From Talinum fruticosum (taxonomy: Eukaryota > Streptophyta > Magnoliopsida > Caryophyllales > Talinaceae), in contig JAITYX010000009.1 in assembly GCA_021018815.1 (NCBI GenBank), positions 4,838,501 through 4,902,500 on the forward strand: 64,000 bases of DNA, read 5' to 3'. Position 1 is the first letter of the stretch. Every line of letters starts with the position of its first letter. The position numbers were made by a program, and so were the translations under genes. Below, piece by piece: positions 35,598 through 47,552 of the stretch. The notes below the pieces were generated by a model that searched no databases, had not been told where the DNA came from, and worked only from the letters and a program-made list of their open reading frames with translations.

Positions 35598-37163
35598 TTA
35601 GGAAGGTGGAGCTGGTTGGTCGAATGAGGATGGACGAGCGGTGCGCTTGCGCCGGTATGTCCGGGAGGATGTTGAGAAACTGCTCGGACCTAGTTAGTCG
35701 AGTCAGGATAATATCATCCTCTAGCTCATCCTCTTGAAAGATGACAGGGGCTTCTCGATCAAGCTGGTTTGGACCGTCCAACGTCCCCAGAGCATCTTCG
35801 ACCCACTCGGATCGAGTGTCCGAGGAGATCGGCTCAGGTTCGGGCTCCACAACACCCTTATCCTTTGGTGAAACGGCCTCATCTTTTGCTCCTTCTTCCT
35901 CTATATTCTTCTCTTTAGGTTGAGGCTCGCCTGCCTCAGCTGCAACCTCAACTTCTTCTTCTTCTACCTCATTAGAGGTAGACTTGGCCAGGCTGGAGAA
36001 CTCCTCTTATGTGTCGGAGGATTCCGAGTCCTGTGCAGCCTTCGTCCTGCGCTCCTTGAGAAGTTGAAGCTGTTCACGTTACTCGCTAAGAATGCCCTTG
36101 AACTCAAGCATCGGGATTGACACTCCTGAATCCGAGATTGGCCGGTCTTTTGGTTAATGACCATGCCACGGAAAATAGGCTTGAGAGAGCAAACAACCGA
36201 CCGAAGTTGGTCGGCCTTTGAAAAGAGCCTTTCGACCAAGGCGAGCAAACACTCCAGCAAAGAGAGGAGGTTGGGAAGAAGAGGGACCAGCTGAAGTGGA
36301 TGGATGTGATGGTTGAATCCGAGTCTAGGGAGGAGGAGAGGTAGTTTCCAACTCGGAAGAGTGAACCCTTTCACCAGGTTTAATATCCAGGTATCCATAC
36401 CCCGAAGTTCTTTTCGCCAAGAACTATGGCTGACTCAGAAACAGCGAGTGGGATTTAAGGGAGGGGTGATCTTGAATTGTTTGAAAATAAGAGAGAGAAG
36501 GGCTCTAAAAGGGAAAGGAGCGGATTTTTTTGATTGAGCGAGGCACTTGAGCCATTTTCTCGATGATGAAAGGAAAGAGGTCTACATGGTAGGCCTCCAT
36601 GATATCAAATAGAACTTTGAGAACCACTGGAGTTTGGGTTCTCCTTGCTCGATTAGTGAGCAAAGAAAGTCCTCATCAGAATGTAGCAAAGCAATTTGAC
36701 TTTGTTCTTCCTCTAAGTCATGGAAAAGTTTTTCCGTTGCTCGAGCACTTCTTTGGCGAATTTGTCGAAAAAGTCATCGACAATATCTAGGAATGGAATA
36801 TGATTGGGATTGAGAAAAAGGTAGGTGATGTTGAAAAGTTTGTGTAGAAGAGGGACGTTGATCCTAACAACCATACCTTGAACTTTCGAGGTGATAACAC
36901 CCGCAAAGAAGGATTTGTTAGCATAAAACTCAAGCAACGAGTTACGGATATATATAGTCGTTGAAGGATAAATAATTATACACTCCAGTTTCTTGAATGT
37001 ATTTGAGCCAAGAGAAGGAAGTTGTCTTAAAGAATTTGTCATCCAATGTGAAGTGCTAGACGACAAACACTTTTGAGGGGTTAGACGTACCCTCTTGAGT
37101 TATCTTTCGGGCCTTCTTGGTTGCGGACCCCATGAACTCGGATGCGGAACCTCGTTTAGGCAT
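35598..37163 (-). pseudogene. Extra (third) ORF of copia B, broken
   Basis: It starts MPKRGSASEFMGSATKKARK, keeps the basic motif shared by the four copies, then changes frame to LLEFYANKSFFAGVITSKVQ, GMVVRINVPLLHKLFNITYL and DFFDKFAKEVLEQRKNFSMT. After further breaks comes an acidic C-terminal part (MEPEPEPISSDTRSEW, FQEDELEDDIILTRL) that ends, in another frame, with a Pro-rich APPS. The middle region, hydrophobic with a FYxN motif, looks like a folded domain. Length is about 520 codons if the frames are counted together. It follows pol by 527 bp. Homology to PF20167-type plant transposon proteins is a suggestion, not a result. Confidence 0.7.
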
Positions 37164-37309
37164 TATGAGAATGGAGAGAAGAGAGGTTACTGGAGAAGAA
37201 AGAGAGAGAAAGAGAGAGAGCTTTGAAAGCAAGGAAAGAGTATGAGAGACCGGAGTATTTCGTGCGAAAAGAGTAAGGCACAAAGTGAAGAAATGAAGAC
37301 GAATTGATG

Positions 37310-37319
37310 CTATAAATAG
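37310..37319 (-). promoter_or_regulatory. TATA-like box upstream of the extra ORF (B)
   Basis: The minus strand reads ctatttatag about 150 bp before the ATG. The other three copies have tataaata here; two bases differ in B. An AG/CT-rich leader lies between it and the ATG. Confidence 0.45.
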
Positions 37320-37689
37320 AGAAGATGGAAATGTCCTTCAACCTTCTGTCTTACTTAACATTCAAACGGAATTCTCGAGACAGACATGACGTACAACAGT
37401 CTAGCGACTACAATTCCAGTAGTTTGCCATCTAACGGTTTGAATTCTTCGATAGCGACGCGTGTCAAAGAGAGAAAAGAGAGTTTTAAAAAAATCTTTCT
37501 AAGATTCACCATTTATCTAGAGATGATCTCAAAAGTTTGTTGTCCATTTTTCTCAAAAATTAAGTTTGACTCGAGTATGGTTTTTGAGCGACTCGAAAGA
37601 AATTAACTCACGACTCAGTCTCATTTTTAAGTCAACTAATCCATTCGTTAAGTAAGTATAAACCAAAATTATACAAGTAAAACATATAA

Positions 37690-39320
37690 TCATGCATTAA
37701 TCATGCTAAGCTTATTCATAATAAAACAAAACTGATCCTCACTAAGTGGCTTAGTGAAAATATCGACTAACTGAAATTTTGTAGGAATGAATTTAAGTTC
37801 AATATCACCTTTCTCATAATGGTCTCTCGGAAAATGATACCGACCTCGATATGCTTTTTCTTTGAGTGTTGAACTGGATTCTTAGTGATGCTGATTGCAC
37901 TTTGGTTATCACACTTGATTGGGATAGATTTAAATGAAAGTCCAAGATCCTTCAAGTGTTGCTTGATCCATAGAATCCGAGCACAACAAGCTCCAGTTAC
38001 AATGTACTCGGCTTCAGCAGTTGATAGAGTAACCGAGTTCTATTTCTTTGAGTGCCAAGATATGAGGGACCGACCCAGAAATTGGCATGCTCCTGATGTG
38101 CTCTTTTTATCAACTTTGTTACCAGCATAGTTAGCATATGAGTATCCAGGTGAGGGTCGGTTCCGAGTCTCTTGTAAACTATAGACCAAGATTCCGAGTT
38201 CTGCAAGATATTTGAAAATCCTCGTCACCGCAGTGAGATGTGATTCTTTTGGATTAGCTTGAAATCTTGCACACGAGATATACACTAAACATAATGTCCG
38301 GCCCACTGGATGTGAGATATAGCGAGAGATCCAATTATACCTCTATAGATTTTCCGATCTACTACTTTACCTTTTTCGTCCGAGTCCAGTTTCATGCTAC
38401 TACTCGGAGGTGTGGTCTGTATGTTTCGCATCTTGAAGCTTGTAGTTCTTCAACAAATCCTTGGTATACTTAGATTGATGGGCATAGATTCCATCTTTGT
38501 CTTGTCCGATTAGTAGACCAAGAAAGAAATTAAGTTCTCTCATCATGCTAATTTGGAACTTTTGTCTCATCAACTCGGAAAACTCTCGATAGAGATTTTA
38601 TTAGTAGCTCGAAAAATAATATCATCAACATAAATCTAAGTAATAAGGAAATCTTTCCCCTTGGTTTTTATGAAAAGACTTTTTCAATCGACCTCTTTTG
38701 AAACCATTTTCAACCAAGAAACTGCTCAATCTTTCATACCAAGCTCTCGGGAGCTTGTTTTAGACCATATAAAGCTTTTGCAGTTTAAAAACATGATTTG
38801 GAAATTTTGAGTTTTTAAATCTAGGGGTTTTCTCAACATAGATTTCCTCTTGAATGAAACTGTTTAGAAAAGCACATTTGACATCTATTTGATACAACTT
38901 AGTATTCATGCTAGATGCAAATGCCAATAAGATTCTAATTGCTTCGATCCTAGCAACGAGTGCAAAGGTTTCCCCATAATCAATTTCTTCCTCTTGATTG
39001 TAACCTTGAGCCACAAGTCTAGCCTTATTTCTGTCTACCAACCAATCCTCATCTAGTTTGTTTTTGAAAACCCATTTGGTTTCTATGACTGGGTGGTCGG
39101 AAGGTCGTTTGGTCGAGTCCGGACTTAGTTTCTTTCAAATTGATTGAGCTCTTCTTGCATGGCCTCTGCCCATTCAGGTTTATTTAGGGCCTCTAGTGCA
39201 TTTCGGGTTCTATTAATGATGTGAATATAGTGAATGCCCATAGATTTTACAAAAAGAACGAGTTCTTACCCCACTCGTTAATGTCGGATAGAATGTTCTC
39301 GAGTGGGTGGCTCGAAGCAT
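37690..39320 (-). pseudogene. Copia B reverse transcriptase and RNase H
   Basis: Pol C-terminal half. The piece 39,041-38,760 carries ARLVAQGYNQEEEIDYGETF, ARIEAIRILLAFA, LYQIDVKCAFLNSFIQEE (first catalytic Asp of RT) and FKLQKLYMV. Around 38,640 the box IYVDDIIF is intact but follows an in-frame TAG. RNase H at 38,306-37,767 shows YISCARFQANPKESHL, IFKYLAELGILVYSL, DKKSTSGACQFLGRSLISW and SIPIKCDNQSAISITKNPVQ, with a stop after SMINA at 37,690. Stops and frameshifts separate the pieces. Among the copies here, only B keeps the YVDD box. Confidence 0.85.
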
Positions 39321-39439
39321 ATTTGAATGCTCTACCTGTTCGTGGTTCACCAAATTTGTTGGTTGAACTGGATGATCTTCAGTAGTTTGAGCTTACTGAG
39401 TCTCCTCATTCGCTTGTCCTTTAGCATTCCGAGTTGGCT

Positions 39440-40900
39440 CTTGAGCTTGTTCGATCCGAGTCACGAGTGTTCTATGTTACCTCATTCCGAGGTTCTTTCT
39501 TCGACTCTTTCGGAGCTCGGCTTTAGCAAGATCATCTTCATCTCGACTGAGTTTCGGATCTGAGAAGGTTGACTCACTTGTTCTTCCATGATCTATCTCA
39601 TTAAACACAATGTGGATACTTTCTTCGACTTTGTTAGTTCTATTGTTAAAGACACGATAAGCTTTACTATGAGATTAGTAACCCGAAATATACCTTCATC
39701 CGACCTAGCATTAAACTTGGTCGAGTGATCCTTACCGTTATTGTGAACAAAGCACTTACATCCAAATGTTCTAAAATATGAGATGTTGGGCTTCTTTCCC
39801 TTGTAAAGCTCATAGGGATTTTTCTTCAAGATGGGTCCGATGAGGCATCTGTTTAGTGTGTAGTTTGCAAGTTGATTGCCTCGGCCCGAAATAGTAAGGT
39901 AGATCATTTTTAATCATCATTGTCCTTCCTATTTCCTTAAGCGTTTAGTTCTTTCTCTTCACTACTCCGTTTTGTTGAGGAGTTCTATGTGCTTGAAAAG
40001 TCGTGAGAGATATCGTTCTTATCACATAACTCTGCAAATTCCGAGTAGTCGAACTCCCTTCCATGGTCGGTTCGAATTCTTCTAATCTAAGTCTCGAGAC
40101 TCCACTTGAATGTTCCTACAGAGCTTGCTGAACTCTTTGAAAACTTCATTTTTGTTCTTGAGAAAACAAACCCGGGTAAATCGTGAAAAGTCATCAACAA
40201 TCACAAGTACATATGATTTACCTCCGAGGCTTTTCACAGAGATTTCACCACATAAATCCATATGAAACAATTCAAGCACTTTGGATGTGGAAACAATTTT
40301 GAGAGGTTTGAAAGATGATCCGACTTGTTTCCCTTTTATACATTCTTCACAAATTTTATCTTTCTTAAATGCACAGTTAGGTAAACCCCTAACTAAACCA
40401 TGAGATGCAAGTTTTTTGATAGTGTGCATGCTAACATGACCTAGTCTGCGATGACATGTCCAAGAATCATCATGCAATGATGCTTTTAAACAAGACAAAT
40501 TCGACTTGGATCGAAAGAGGAATAGTATAGGTATTACCTGAACTCTTACATGAGAGCTTAGTCTTTTCGGTAGGTGCATCGAAATATAGCAGTTGGTCCG
40601 AGTGAATCTTACCTCTTGACCTTTGTCACACATATGAGAGATGCTTGAGTAGATTGTACTTTAATCCCTTGACAAGATAGGCTGGGTCGACCGGGTTGTC
40701 TACTTTCCCAATCTTGCCAATTCTAACTATCTTGCCTTTACTATCATCTCCAAAAGTGACTTTACCTCCTTTGAAATCCCCTAACTCGGAAAAGAGCCTT
40801 GAATCTCCCGACAAGTGGCGTGAGCATCCATTGTCTAAGTACCAATGACCTTTCGTCCTTTTCTGAGTTACCTACAAGTTAGAAACACACTAACGCTTCT
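39440..40900 (-). pseudogene. Copia B protease and integrase
   Basis: Going down the minus strand: the protease active-site region reads WYLDNGCSRHLSGDSRLF, so the catalytic DSG triplet has become DNG. It is followed by GKIVRIGKIGKVDNPV. The integrase zinc-binding domain WTCHRRLGHVSMHTIKKL ... ICEECIKGKQ follows (HHCC pattern), then the catalytic core with LFHMDLCGEISVKSLGGKSY (first Asp) and VLVIVDDFSRFTRVCFL. A frameshift near 40,080 moves the rest (PQQNGVVKRKN region and beyond) to another frame. The later part ends with KSKKVSTLCLM-like linker. Losses in both enzymes mean no autonomous activity. Confidence 0.85.
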
Positions 40901-40908
40901 CACTTCCT

Positions 40909-42688
40909 CTAACGAACCCAAGTAACTCCCTTTACTCGTGGTCCTTTTCGAGGAAGAAGACTCTTGGGAACCCAGATTTGAATGACTTTGGGTTTGGTCC
41001 GATTCCGAGTCTTCTTTCTAGAGAGCTGAGTCTGTGTCTCTTTCTTTTGAAAATCATTTCTTTTGTAAATAGGTGGAGAAGGTTTTCTCCTGCAAACCGG
41101 TCCAGGCTCAGTCCTCCTTTCATTCTTATGAATGGGACCATGCTCAGCCTTCCCGAACTTTACGAGTTCGGAATACTTTTTGAAAAGATTAGAGTAAGAA
41201 TTAGATTCCTCCTCTTCATAAAAACGAAGTCTTTCTTTCTCGAAGGAGACACACTGAGAGCCTAACAACATGTCAAGGTTTTTCGACCTTGAGTAAATTT
41301 CAAAACAAGCTCTTGAGAGTCATTGAGCTTTCTTTTTAGATGCTCATTTTCTCTTCGAGTGACTCGGACTTAGTCTTATTAGCACTGAGTACTATCTTGA
41401 GTTCTTTCGGGGTTAGTCTCGGTTTTTCAAATTCATTTTTCAAACAATTGCATTCGAAGTAAGAGACTCAAGTTGTTCTTTGAACCGAGAAGAATCATAA
41501 TTGGACTTTTCTTCCAAAGTGTAAATATATCTAGCTAAATCAGCTTTGGGGAACTTGAGAAAGTATTCAATTACCTCCCGAGGACTTGTTTCCTCGGTGT
41601 CTAAGTTGTCGACATCCGACTCGGATTCGACTTTTGAGTCCGTTAGTGCCATTAGACACTTTGAGTCATTAGAATCATCATCTTCTTCGGATGAGTCGTC
41701 ATCGCTCCATGTGGCCATCATAACCTTCTTCTTCTTTCGCTTCGGATAGTCTTTGACTATGTAATCTTTGCTGCCACATTCAACACGATCAGAGTTCTTA
41801 GTTAAAGATAATTTTGAAGGAGAAGAATATTTACCTTTTCTTTCCTTTTTATCTTTTTATAGAACTCTTTCTTTGGCCTCTTTTCCCACTTCTTATGCTT
41901 CATCATTCTCTTGAAGCTTCGGGCAACGAGTGTCATCAGATCCTCTTCCGAGTTTGAGGAGCTTAGACTTTCCCTTCGCTTTCGAGGCCTTCGAGCACAA
42001 TGTTCTTTTTGTGTTGACCTCGACATCCTCTTCTTTCGAGATGAATCTCATGGGTACGCAACTTCCTAATCGGTTCGTCGGGCTTTAGTTGTGAGAGGTT
42101 ATGAGCTTCCTCGATGGCTGTCACCTTGGGACCCCATCTCTTCTTTGGTAGACTTCTCAGAATTTTTTTGCACATTTCCTCATGACCAATTTTTCTACCC
42201 GAGTGATTTGAGATTGTTTGTAATCTCGGTGAAGCGAATACACATCTAAGTGATGTTTTCTTCGGCTCCACCTTGAACAGCTTCATATTTGTGAAGATAC
42301 TAGCTTATCTTCGCCTGTTTCACTTGGCTTGTTCCTTCGTATGTGTTGACAAGAATGTCCCACACATCTTTAGCTGTGTTATAAGTCGACACTCTATTGT
42401 ACTCTTCCGAGCTGATAACACACATCAGAATGTTCATTGCTTTGAAGTTCTTTCTAAACTTCTCGACTCCTCATTGGTGTACTCCAACTTTTCTTTAGGC
42501 ACGAGATCTTGTACCTTCCATCTTCATTGGGATGTAGTTGCCTTCTTAGATGATGTTCCGGACATCTTCATCATTGTCCAACAGAAAGCACTCCATTAGT
42601 TTATTCCAATGCACGAGTTTGACCCTTTAAAATTTTATGGTCCGGTGGATGACCTTCCTTTATCGAACTCTCCAATGTTCCGAGCCAT
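40909..42688 (-). pseudogene. Copia B gag (UBN2 type)
   Basis: Gag packages the element RNA. The ATG at 42,688 opens MARNIGEFDKGRSSTG, like C's start. The UBN2/gag core lies at 42,286-41,963 (MCKKILRSLPKKRWGPKVTA, IEEAHNLSQLKPDEPIRKL), followed by a basic, serine-rich stretch (KRRESLSSSNSEED). The zinc knuckle near 41,780 reads VECGSKDYIVKDYPKRK, so the first Cys, the His and the last Cys of CCHC are lost. Then come an acidic region (TWSDDDSSEEDDDSND) and a basic linker (41,271-40,909) leading to protease. Frameshifts lie between the pieces. Confidence 0.8.
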
Positions 42689-42730
42689 CCGATCTTTAGA
42701 CCTTTGGATTGTTAGATCTTTCTTAAAAGG

Positions 42731-42748
42731 CTAGGCTCTAATACTAAT
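42731..42748 (-). other. Primer binding site of copia B
   Basis: The minus strand reads attagtattagagcctag right after the LTR end ccttca. The complement of the initiator tRNA-Met 3' end is tggtatcagagc; two transitions separate them. Confidence 0.8.
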
Positions 42749-44225
42749 TGAAGGTTTACTCTTGGAGAGTCTAAGTCACCCTAGAGGGGGCTGAATAGGG
42801 TGATGAGAATATTAAAACAATCTTAGACAATTTTTTCTAAGAAAGAAATCACTACTTGAGTCCGAGTCTAGATTGGACTTAGAAATGCAAACGCTCGGAG
42901 ATACATGGAAACCCTCCTGGGGTAGAAAACCACGATCAATGCTAATCCAAGCACCAAGTCAAATCAACTATTTTGAATCCTCAAAATACAAAGGACTGAC
43001 TCTACTAGAATTGCTCCCTTAAACAATTCCTTACGAGTGCTTTCCTAGACTCGGAAGTTCCCTTATTTGATCTAGTACTTCCTGATCGAGATAACCTTTA
43101 TAATTAGGGACAACTAAGCTGAGTTAACCCTTACAGCTCAGTCAAGTGACCTTACTTAGAAAGTAAGAGAAGTACGTAATTGAGTACAAGACTTTACAAC
43201 TTAGAAAATATTAAGTACGAGACTTGAAGTTGTAAGTAGAAGATTGAGTGAGTAATGAACTAAGAGACTTAGGCGAGTGTATTGATCAATAGGTTCAGCA
43301 ATCTTCAAGTCTTGTGAAGTGGCTTCTATTTATAGATGTCCAAGTAGAGTAGCCGTTGAGTATGATTTCTAGACTAAAGTCTTTACTAGCCGTTGGAAGG
43401 GCTTTTCCGAGTCACTTAGAAAAATCCGTTGGAGTGTGAACGTTGGGCCATGGCTATTTGCTCCAAAAGGTGTTCCAATTAACCGGTGTTGTCTAAAAAG
43501 CAAGGTGGAAACCATCGTTGAGCCTAGCATTGGAGTTTTCCAATTTAGGAAACAGACAGCCTTGACACGATGTCTTAGTCTTGTCCGAATTGGCTAAAGC
43601 TGTCTGTCGGTGTTTAATAGTTAGAAGCCGGTTGCTTATGAGATTCAAAAATAGATCGGCTTCATTTGAATAACCTACAAAAGCAAACCACATTGGTTCT
43701 CAAAGTATAAAATACTTTGGTCCAAGGTTAGGCAAAGATATTAATTAAATTTGCGTAATTAAGAGCGCAATTATCTTAGGCCTAGAGAAGTGGAATATTC
43801 GAGTCTAATATCAAATACGTTCAAGCTTAGCTCAGAATAACTCCTAGAAAGATCATGTTAAAGAGTAAATATCGGAGTGAGTGGATTTGATCTATCAAAT
43901 AATTGTCTAAGAAATAAATTGACTTAGAAGACTGAATTAACACTGTAATTCGGTTTACCTTAGCAAGCACGATCGGTACTTAGAAAAAGTGCGTTAAGAG
44001 AATTATTTGATCATGCGATGGTTCCAAGTAGATTTTGAGTAGGTCGGAATACCTCGGTGGAGAAGATATAAAACAAGGTGTTATCTCACTCACTCGGAAC
44101 AATGATGAAAACTTAGATATGAGTTTCTTTGTAGCTCGGAATGACTTGTAATCAAAACTTAAGAGAGATAGAAGTTTATACTTGAGTCTATCATAAAATA
44201 TTTAGAGTTAAGATCCGAGTCTTCG
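42749..44225 (-). repeat. 5' LTR of copia B
   Basis: Plus-strand ends are tgaaggtttactcttgg and gatccgagtcttcg; on the element strand it begins CG rather than TG and ends CA. Its hairpin-forming 3' end (caccctagagg...tagggtga) is next to the primer site. Confidence 0.9.
43327..43334 (-). promoter_or_regulatory. LTR TATA box, copia B
   Basis: The minus strand reads tataaata within catctataaatagaagcc. The same box, followed by gaagc, occurs at the matching place in the LTRs of C, D and E and probably drives genomic transcription. Confidence 0.65.
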
Positions 44226-44230
44226 GGTTC

Positions 44231-45720
44231 TTCTTGTTGAACTGTTTCATGAACTTATCCCTAAGCGATCTGAGCTGGTACATGAACTAACTCATTCCGA
44301 GTTGGTTCATTCCGAGTTGTCCGAGTCCCTTTGTTTTGGTTCATTCCGAGCTCAACTTCTACTATATCATCTTCATCTTTATTGAACTTGAGATCTATGA
44401 AAGTGGATTCACTTGTCCTGTGATGAATAATTTCATCAAAGACAATGTGAATACTTTCTCCCACTTGGTTAGTTCTCGTATTAAAGATTCTATAAGCTTT
44501 ACTATGAGATGAATAACCCGAGAGAATACCTTCATCCGATCGTGCATCAACTTAATCGGATGTTCTTTACCATTGTTATGCACATAGCATTTACATTCGA
44601 ATGGTTTGAAGTAATAAATGTTGGGCTTCTTTCCCTTGTATAGCTTATAGGGTGTCTTCTTTAGAATGGCTTTGATGAGGCATTTGTTCGGTGTGTAATT
44701 TGTCTGTGTTGATCGCCTCGGCCCAGAAATAGTAAGGTAGATAATTTTCAATCATCATTGTCCTTCCTATTTCTCCAAGTGTTCTATTCTTTCTCTCCAC
44801 TAATCCATTCTTTTGAGGAGTTCTTAATGTTGAAAAGTTATGGGAAATACCATTCTTGTCATAGAACTCTGCAAATTCTAAGTAATCAAACTCCCTTCCA
44901 TGGTCGGTTCAGATTCTCCTAATATGAGACTCGGAATCCACTTGAATTTTCCTACGGATCTTAGTGAATTCTTTGAATGCTTCCTTTTTGTTCATCGGAA
45001 AACACACCCGAGCAAATTGTGAGTAATTATCAACAATAACTAGCACATATGATTTACCTCCTAAGCTTTTGACATGAATTTCACCATACAAATCCATATG
45101 AATCAATTCAAGCACTTTGGATGTAGATACTATCTTGAGTAGCTTAAATGATGATCTTACTTGCTTTTCTTTTGTGCATGCCTCACAAATTTTATTCTTA
45201 AATGTACGAGTTAGGTAAACCCCTAACTAATCCATGAGATGCAAGCTTCTTAATGATATGTATTTCGATATGACCTAGTCTATGATGCCATGTCCATGAA
45301 TCATCATTTAAAGATGCTTTTAAACATGATAAATCTTGACTAGAATCGGGAGAGGAATAGTACAAGTGTTACCTAACCTCGGACCTAAGAGCTTTGTTTC
45401 TTTAGTAACTATATTAGAAATAAAGCAGTTGGTCCGGGTGAATCTTAGCTCTTGACCTTTGTCACATAACCGAGTAATGCTCATAAGATTGTACTTAAGC
45501 CCTTGGACAAGGTAGACTAGACTGACCGAATTGTCTCCCGACTAATCCTTCCAATCCTAACTATCTTACCTTTATTGTTATCTCTAAATGTAACCTTTCC
45601 TCCTTTCATTTCTTTTAATTTTGATAAGAGTCTTGAGTCGCCGGACATATGGCTTGAGCATTCGCTGTCTAAGTACCAGTAATCCTTTTATTTCCGAGTG
45701 ACCAGCAAAACAGAAACAAA
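44231..45720 (-). pseudogene. Copia C protease and integrase remnant
   Basis: The N-terminal part of C pol, cut at 44,230 by insertion of B. The protease motif reads WYLDSECSSHMSGDSRL, so DSG became DSE (a single G-to-A change explains it). The integrase zinc-binding part is WTWHHRLGHIEIHIIKKL, and the core at 45,115-44,909 has LIHMDLYGEIHVKSLGGKSY and VLVIVDNYSQFARVCF. Farther on are INYTPNKCLIKAILKKTPYK-like and KGKKPNIYYFKPFECKCYVH, the usual end of the copia integrase core. Then comes the variable linker to RT, where B landed. Frames change at least twice. Confidence 0.85.
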
Positions 45721-47494
45721 CTAACCCTTCTCACTTCCTGTCATAAACCCAATGATTGTTTTTACTGCGCTCTTTTTATGAGGAAGAGCACTTTTAGGAA
45801 CCTAGATTTGAATAATTTTTAAGTCTTCCTTGTAGAGAACTGAGTCTGTGTCTCTTTTCTTTGAAAACCTTTCCTTTTATACGCAAGTTGAGAAGGCTTT
45901 TTCATGAAAGTTGGTCTAGGCTCAATCCCTTTTCTTTGTGAATGAATGGAACCATGCTCAACCTTCCCGAACTTAATAGTTATGGAATTAGTTTTGAAAA
46001 GATTGTTGTAAGAGTTCTCTTTCTCTTCGCATTGTAACCAAGACCTTCTTTTCTAAATGAGACACACTGAGAGCCAAGTAAAAGATCAAGGTTTTTCTGA
46101 CCTTAAGTGAGTTTCAAAACCAACTCTTGAGACTCATGAGCTTCGTTTTAGTTGCTCATTCCGTTACGAGGCACTCGACTCAATCTCATTATATTGAGTA
46201 CTTGGTCTCAAGCACTTTCAAATGTTGTCTCAAATTTTCTAATTCCTTTTTAAAGTGATGCTCTTAGTATTAAGAGACTCTAGTTGCTCTTTGAATTTAG
46301 AAGAATCGAATTGGACTTTTCTTCCAAACTAAAAATATATTTAGTAAGATCATGTTTGGAAAACTTGGGGAAATAGTTAATTTACCTCCTGAGGATATGT
46401 TTCCTCAGCATCTAAACCATCACTTGCTCGACTCGGATCCAACTTCGAGTTTGATAGTGCCATTAGATGCTTTGAGTCATCAGAATCATCATCTTATTCT
46501 AAATCATCATCACTCCGGTAGCCACCGTAGCCCTTTTCTTCTTTCCGTCCTTCTTTCTATTTGGACAATCCTTGACTATGTGCTCTTTGCTACCACACTC
46601 AAAATAGCTAGAGTTCTTAGTTAAAGACAAATTGTAAGAGGATGAATATTTACCTTTCTTGTCTTTCTTGTAGAACTCTCTTTGGCCTCTTTTGCCACTT
46701 GTTGTATTTCATCTTCTTAAAACCTCGGGAAATGAGTGCCATGGGATCCTCTTCATAATTTGAGGAGCTCGGACTTTGTCGTCTATCTTCCGAGGCCTTG
46801 AGTGCAATGTTTCTTTTAGTATTGACCTCAGATTCCTCTTCTTCTAGGTGCAACTCATGAGTGAGTAATTTTCCAATGAGCTCAACTAGCTTTAACCGAG
46901 AAAGATCTTGAGCTTCCTCGATTGCTGTTACCTTGGGATCCCATTTTCTCTTTGGTAGACTTCTCATAATTTTTCGACAACTTCTTTGTGAGAAATCTTT
47001 CTTCTAAAAGACTTGAGATTGTTGACAATCTCGGTGAAGCGAATGTACATTTGAGTGATGTTCTCGTCAGGTTCCATTTTTAACAACTCTTACTTGTGGA
47101 GAAATTGACTTATCTTTGCTTGCTTCACTTGGATGGTTCCTTCATAAGTGTTGACCGAGTATATCCCATACTTCTTTGGATGTGTCACATGCAGACACTC
47201 TATTGTATTCTTCCGAGTTGATAGCACACATCGAGTGTTCATGGCCTTGTGGTTTTTCCTCTACTTCTCATTCTCTTCCGTGGTGAACTCGGATTTCACC
47301 TTGGGTATAGATCTTGTTCCTTCCATCTTCATGGGAGTGAAGTTTCCATGTTAAATGATGTTTCGGACCTCCTCATCATAGTCCTGGATAAAGCACTCTA
47401 TCATCTTCTTCCAATGTGTGAAGTTTGAACCTTTGAACTTGGATGGTCCGGTGAAAGATCTTCCTTCATCGAACTCTCCATTGTTCCGAGCCAT
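45721..47494 (-). pseudogene. Copia C gag (UBN2 type)
   Basis: The ATG at 47,494 begins MARNNGEFDEGRSFTGPSKF, then KGSNFTHWKKMIECFIQDYD, the normal N-terminal gag box of plant copia elements (binding to the capsid fold). The UBN2 core is at 46,967-46,650: RSLPKRKWDPKVTAIEEAQD, LSRLKLVELIGKLLTHELHL. The zinc knuckle near 46,590 reads YFECGSKEHIVKDCPNRK: only the first Cys of CCHC is replaced, by Tyr. An acidic Ser/Asp stretch and a basic linker follow. Frameshifts lie between these parts. Confidence 0.8.
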
Positions 47495-47540
47495 TTGATT
47501 TTTAGAACTTTGGATTATGAGATCCTTTTGAGAGGCTAGG

Positions 47541-47552
47541 CTCGATACCAAT
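47541..47552 (-). other. Primer binding site of copia C
   Basis: The minus strand reads attggtatcgag right after the LTR; this is the initiator tRNA-Met site tggtatcagagc with two bases lost. Confidence 0.8.

Larger units (their letters stand above)
33670..44225 (-). mobile_element. Ty1/copia (SIRE-like) retrotransposon B, inserted in C
   Basis: This complete minus-strand element of 10,556 bp has LTRs 42,749-44,225 (5', 1,477 bp) and 33,670-35,148 (3', 1,479 bp). It is flanked by ggtta (33,665-33,669) and ggttc (44,226-44,230), a target duplication with one mismatch. Order is primer site, gag, protease, integrase, RT, RNase H, extra ORF, polypurine tract. It sits in the integrase-RT linker of C: C sequence on both sides continues in step with B's own sequence at 39,340-39,600. 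Its LTRs carry an extra segment of about 35 bp near the 5' end, with a second gagtctt, which C lacks, so B belongs to a related subfamily and is the younger insertion. Confidence 0.9.

Noticed and set aside
35598..37163. Naming the extra ORF a retroviral-type envelope
   Set aside because: Position fits the env-like ORF of SIRE1, but I see no signal peptide, cleavage site or membrane anchor, and the N terminus is basic and NLS-like.
40978..41265. 95-residue plus-strand frame in copia B
   Set aside because: Antisense shadow of the gag-protease linker.
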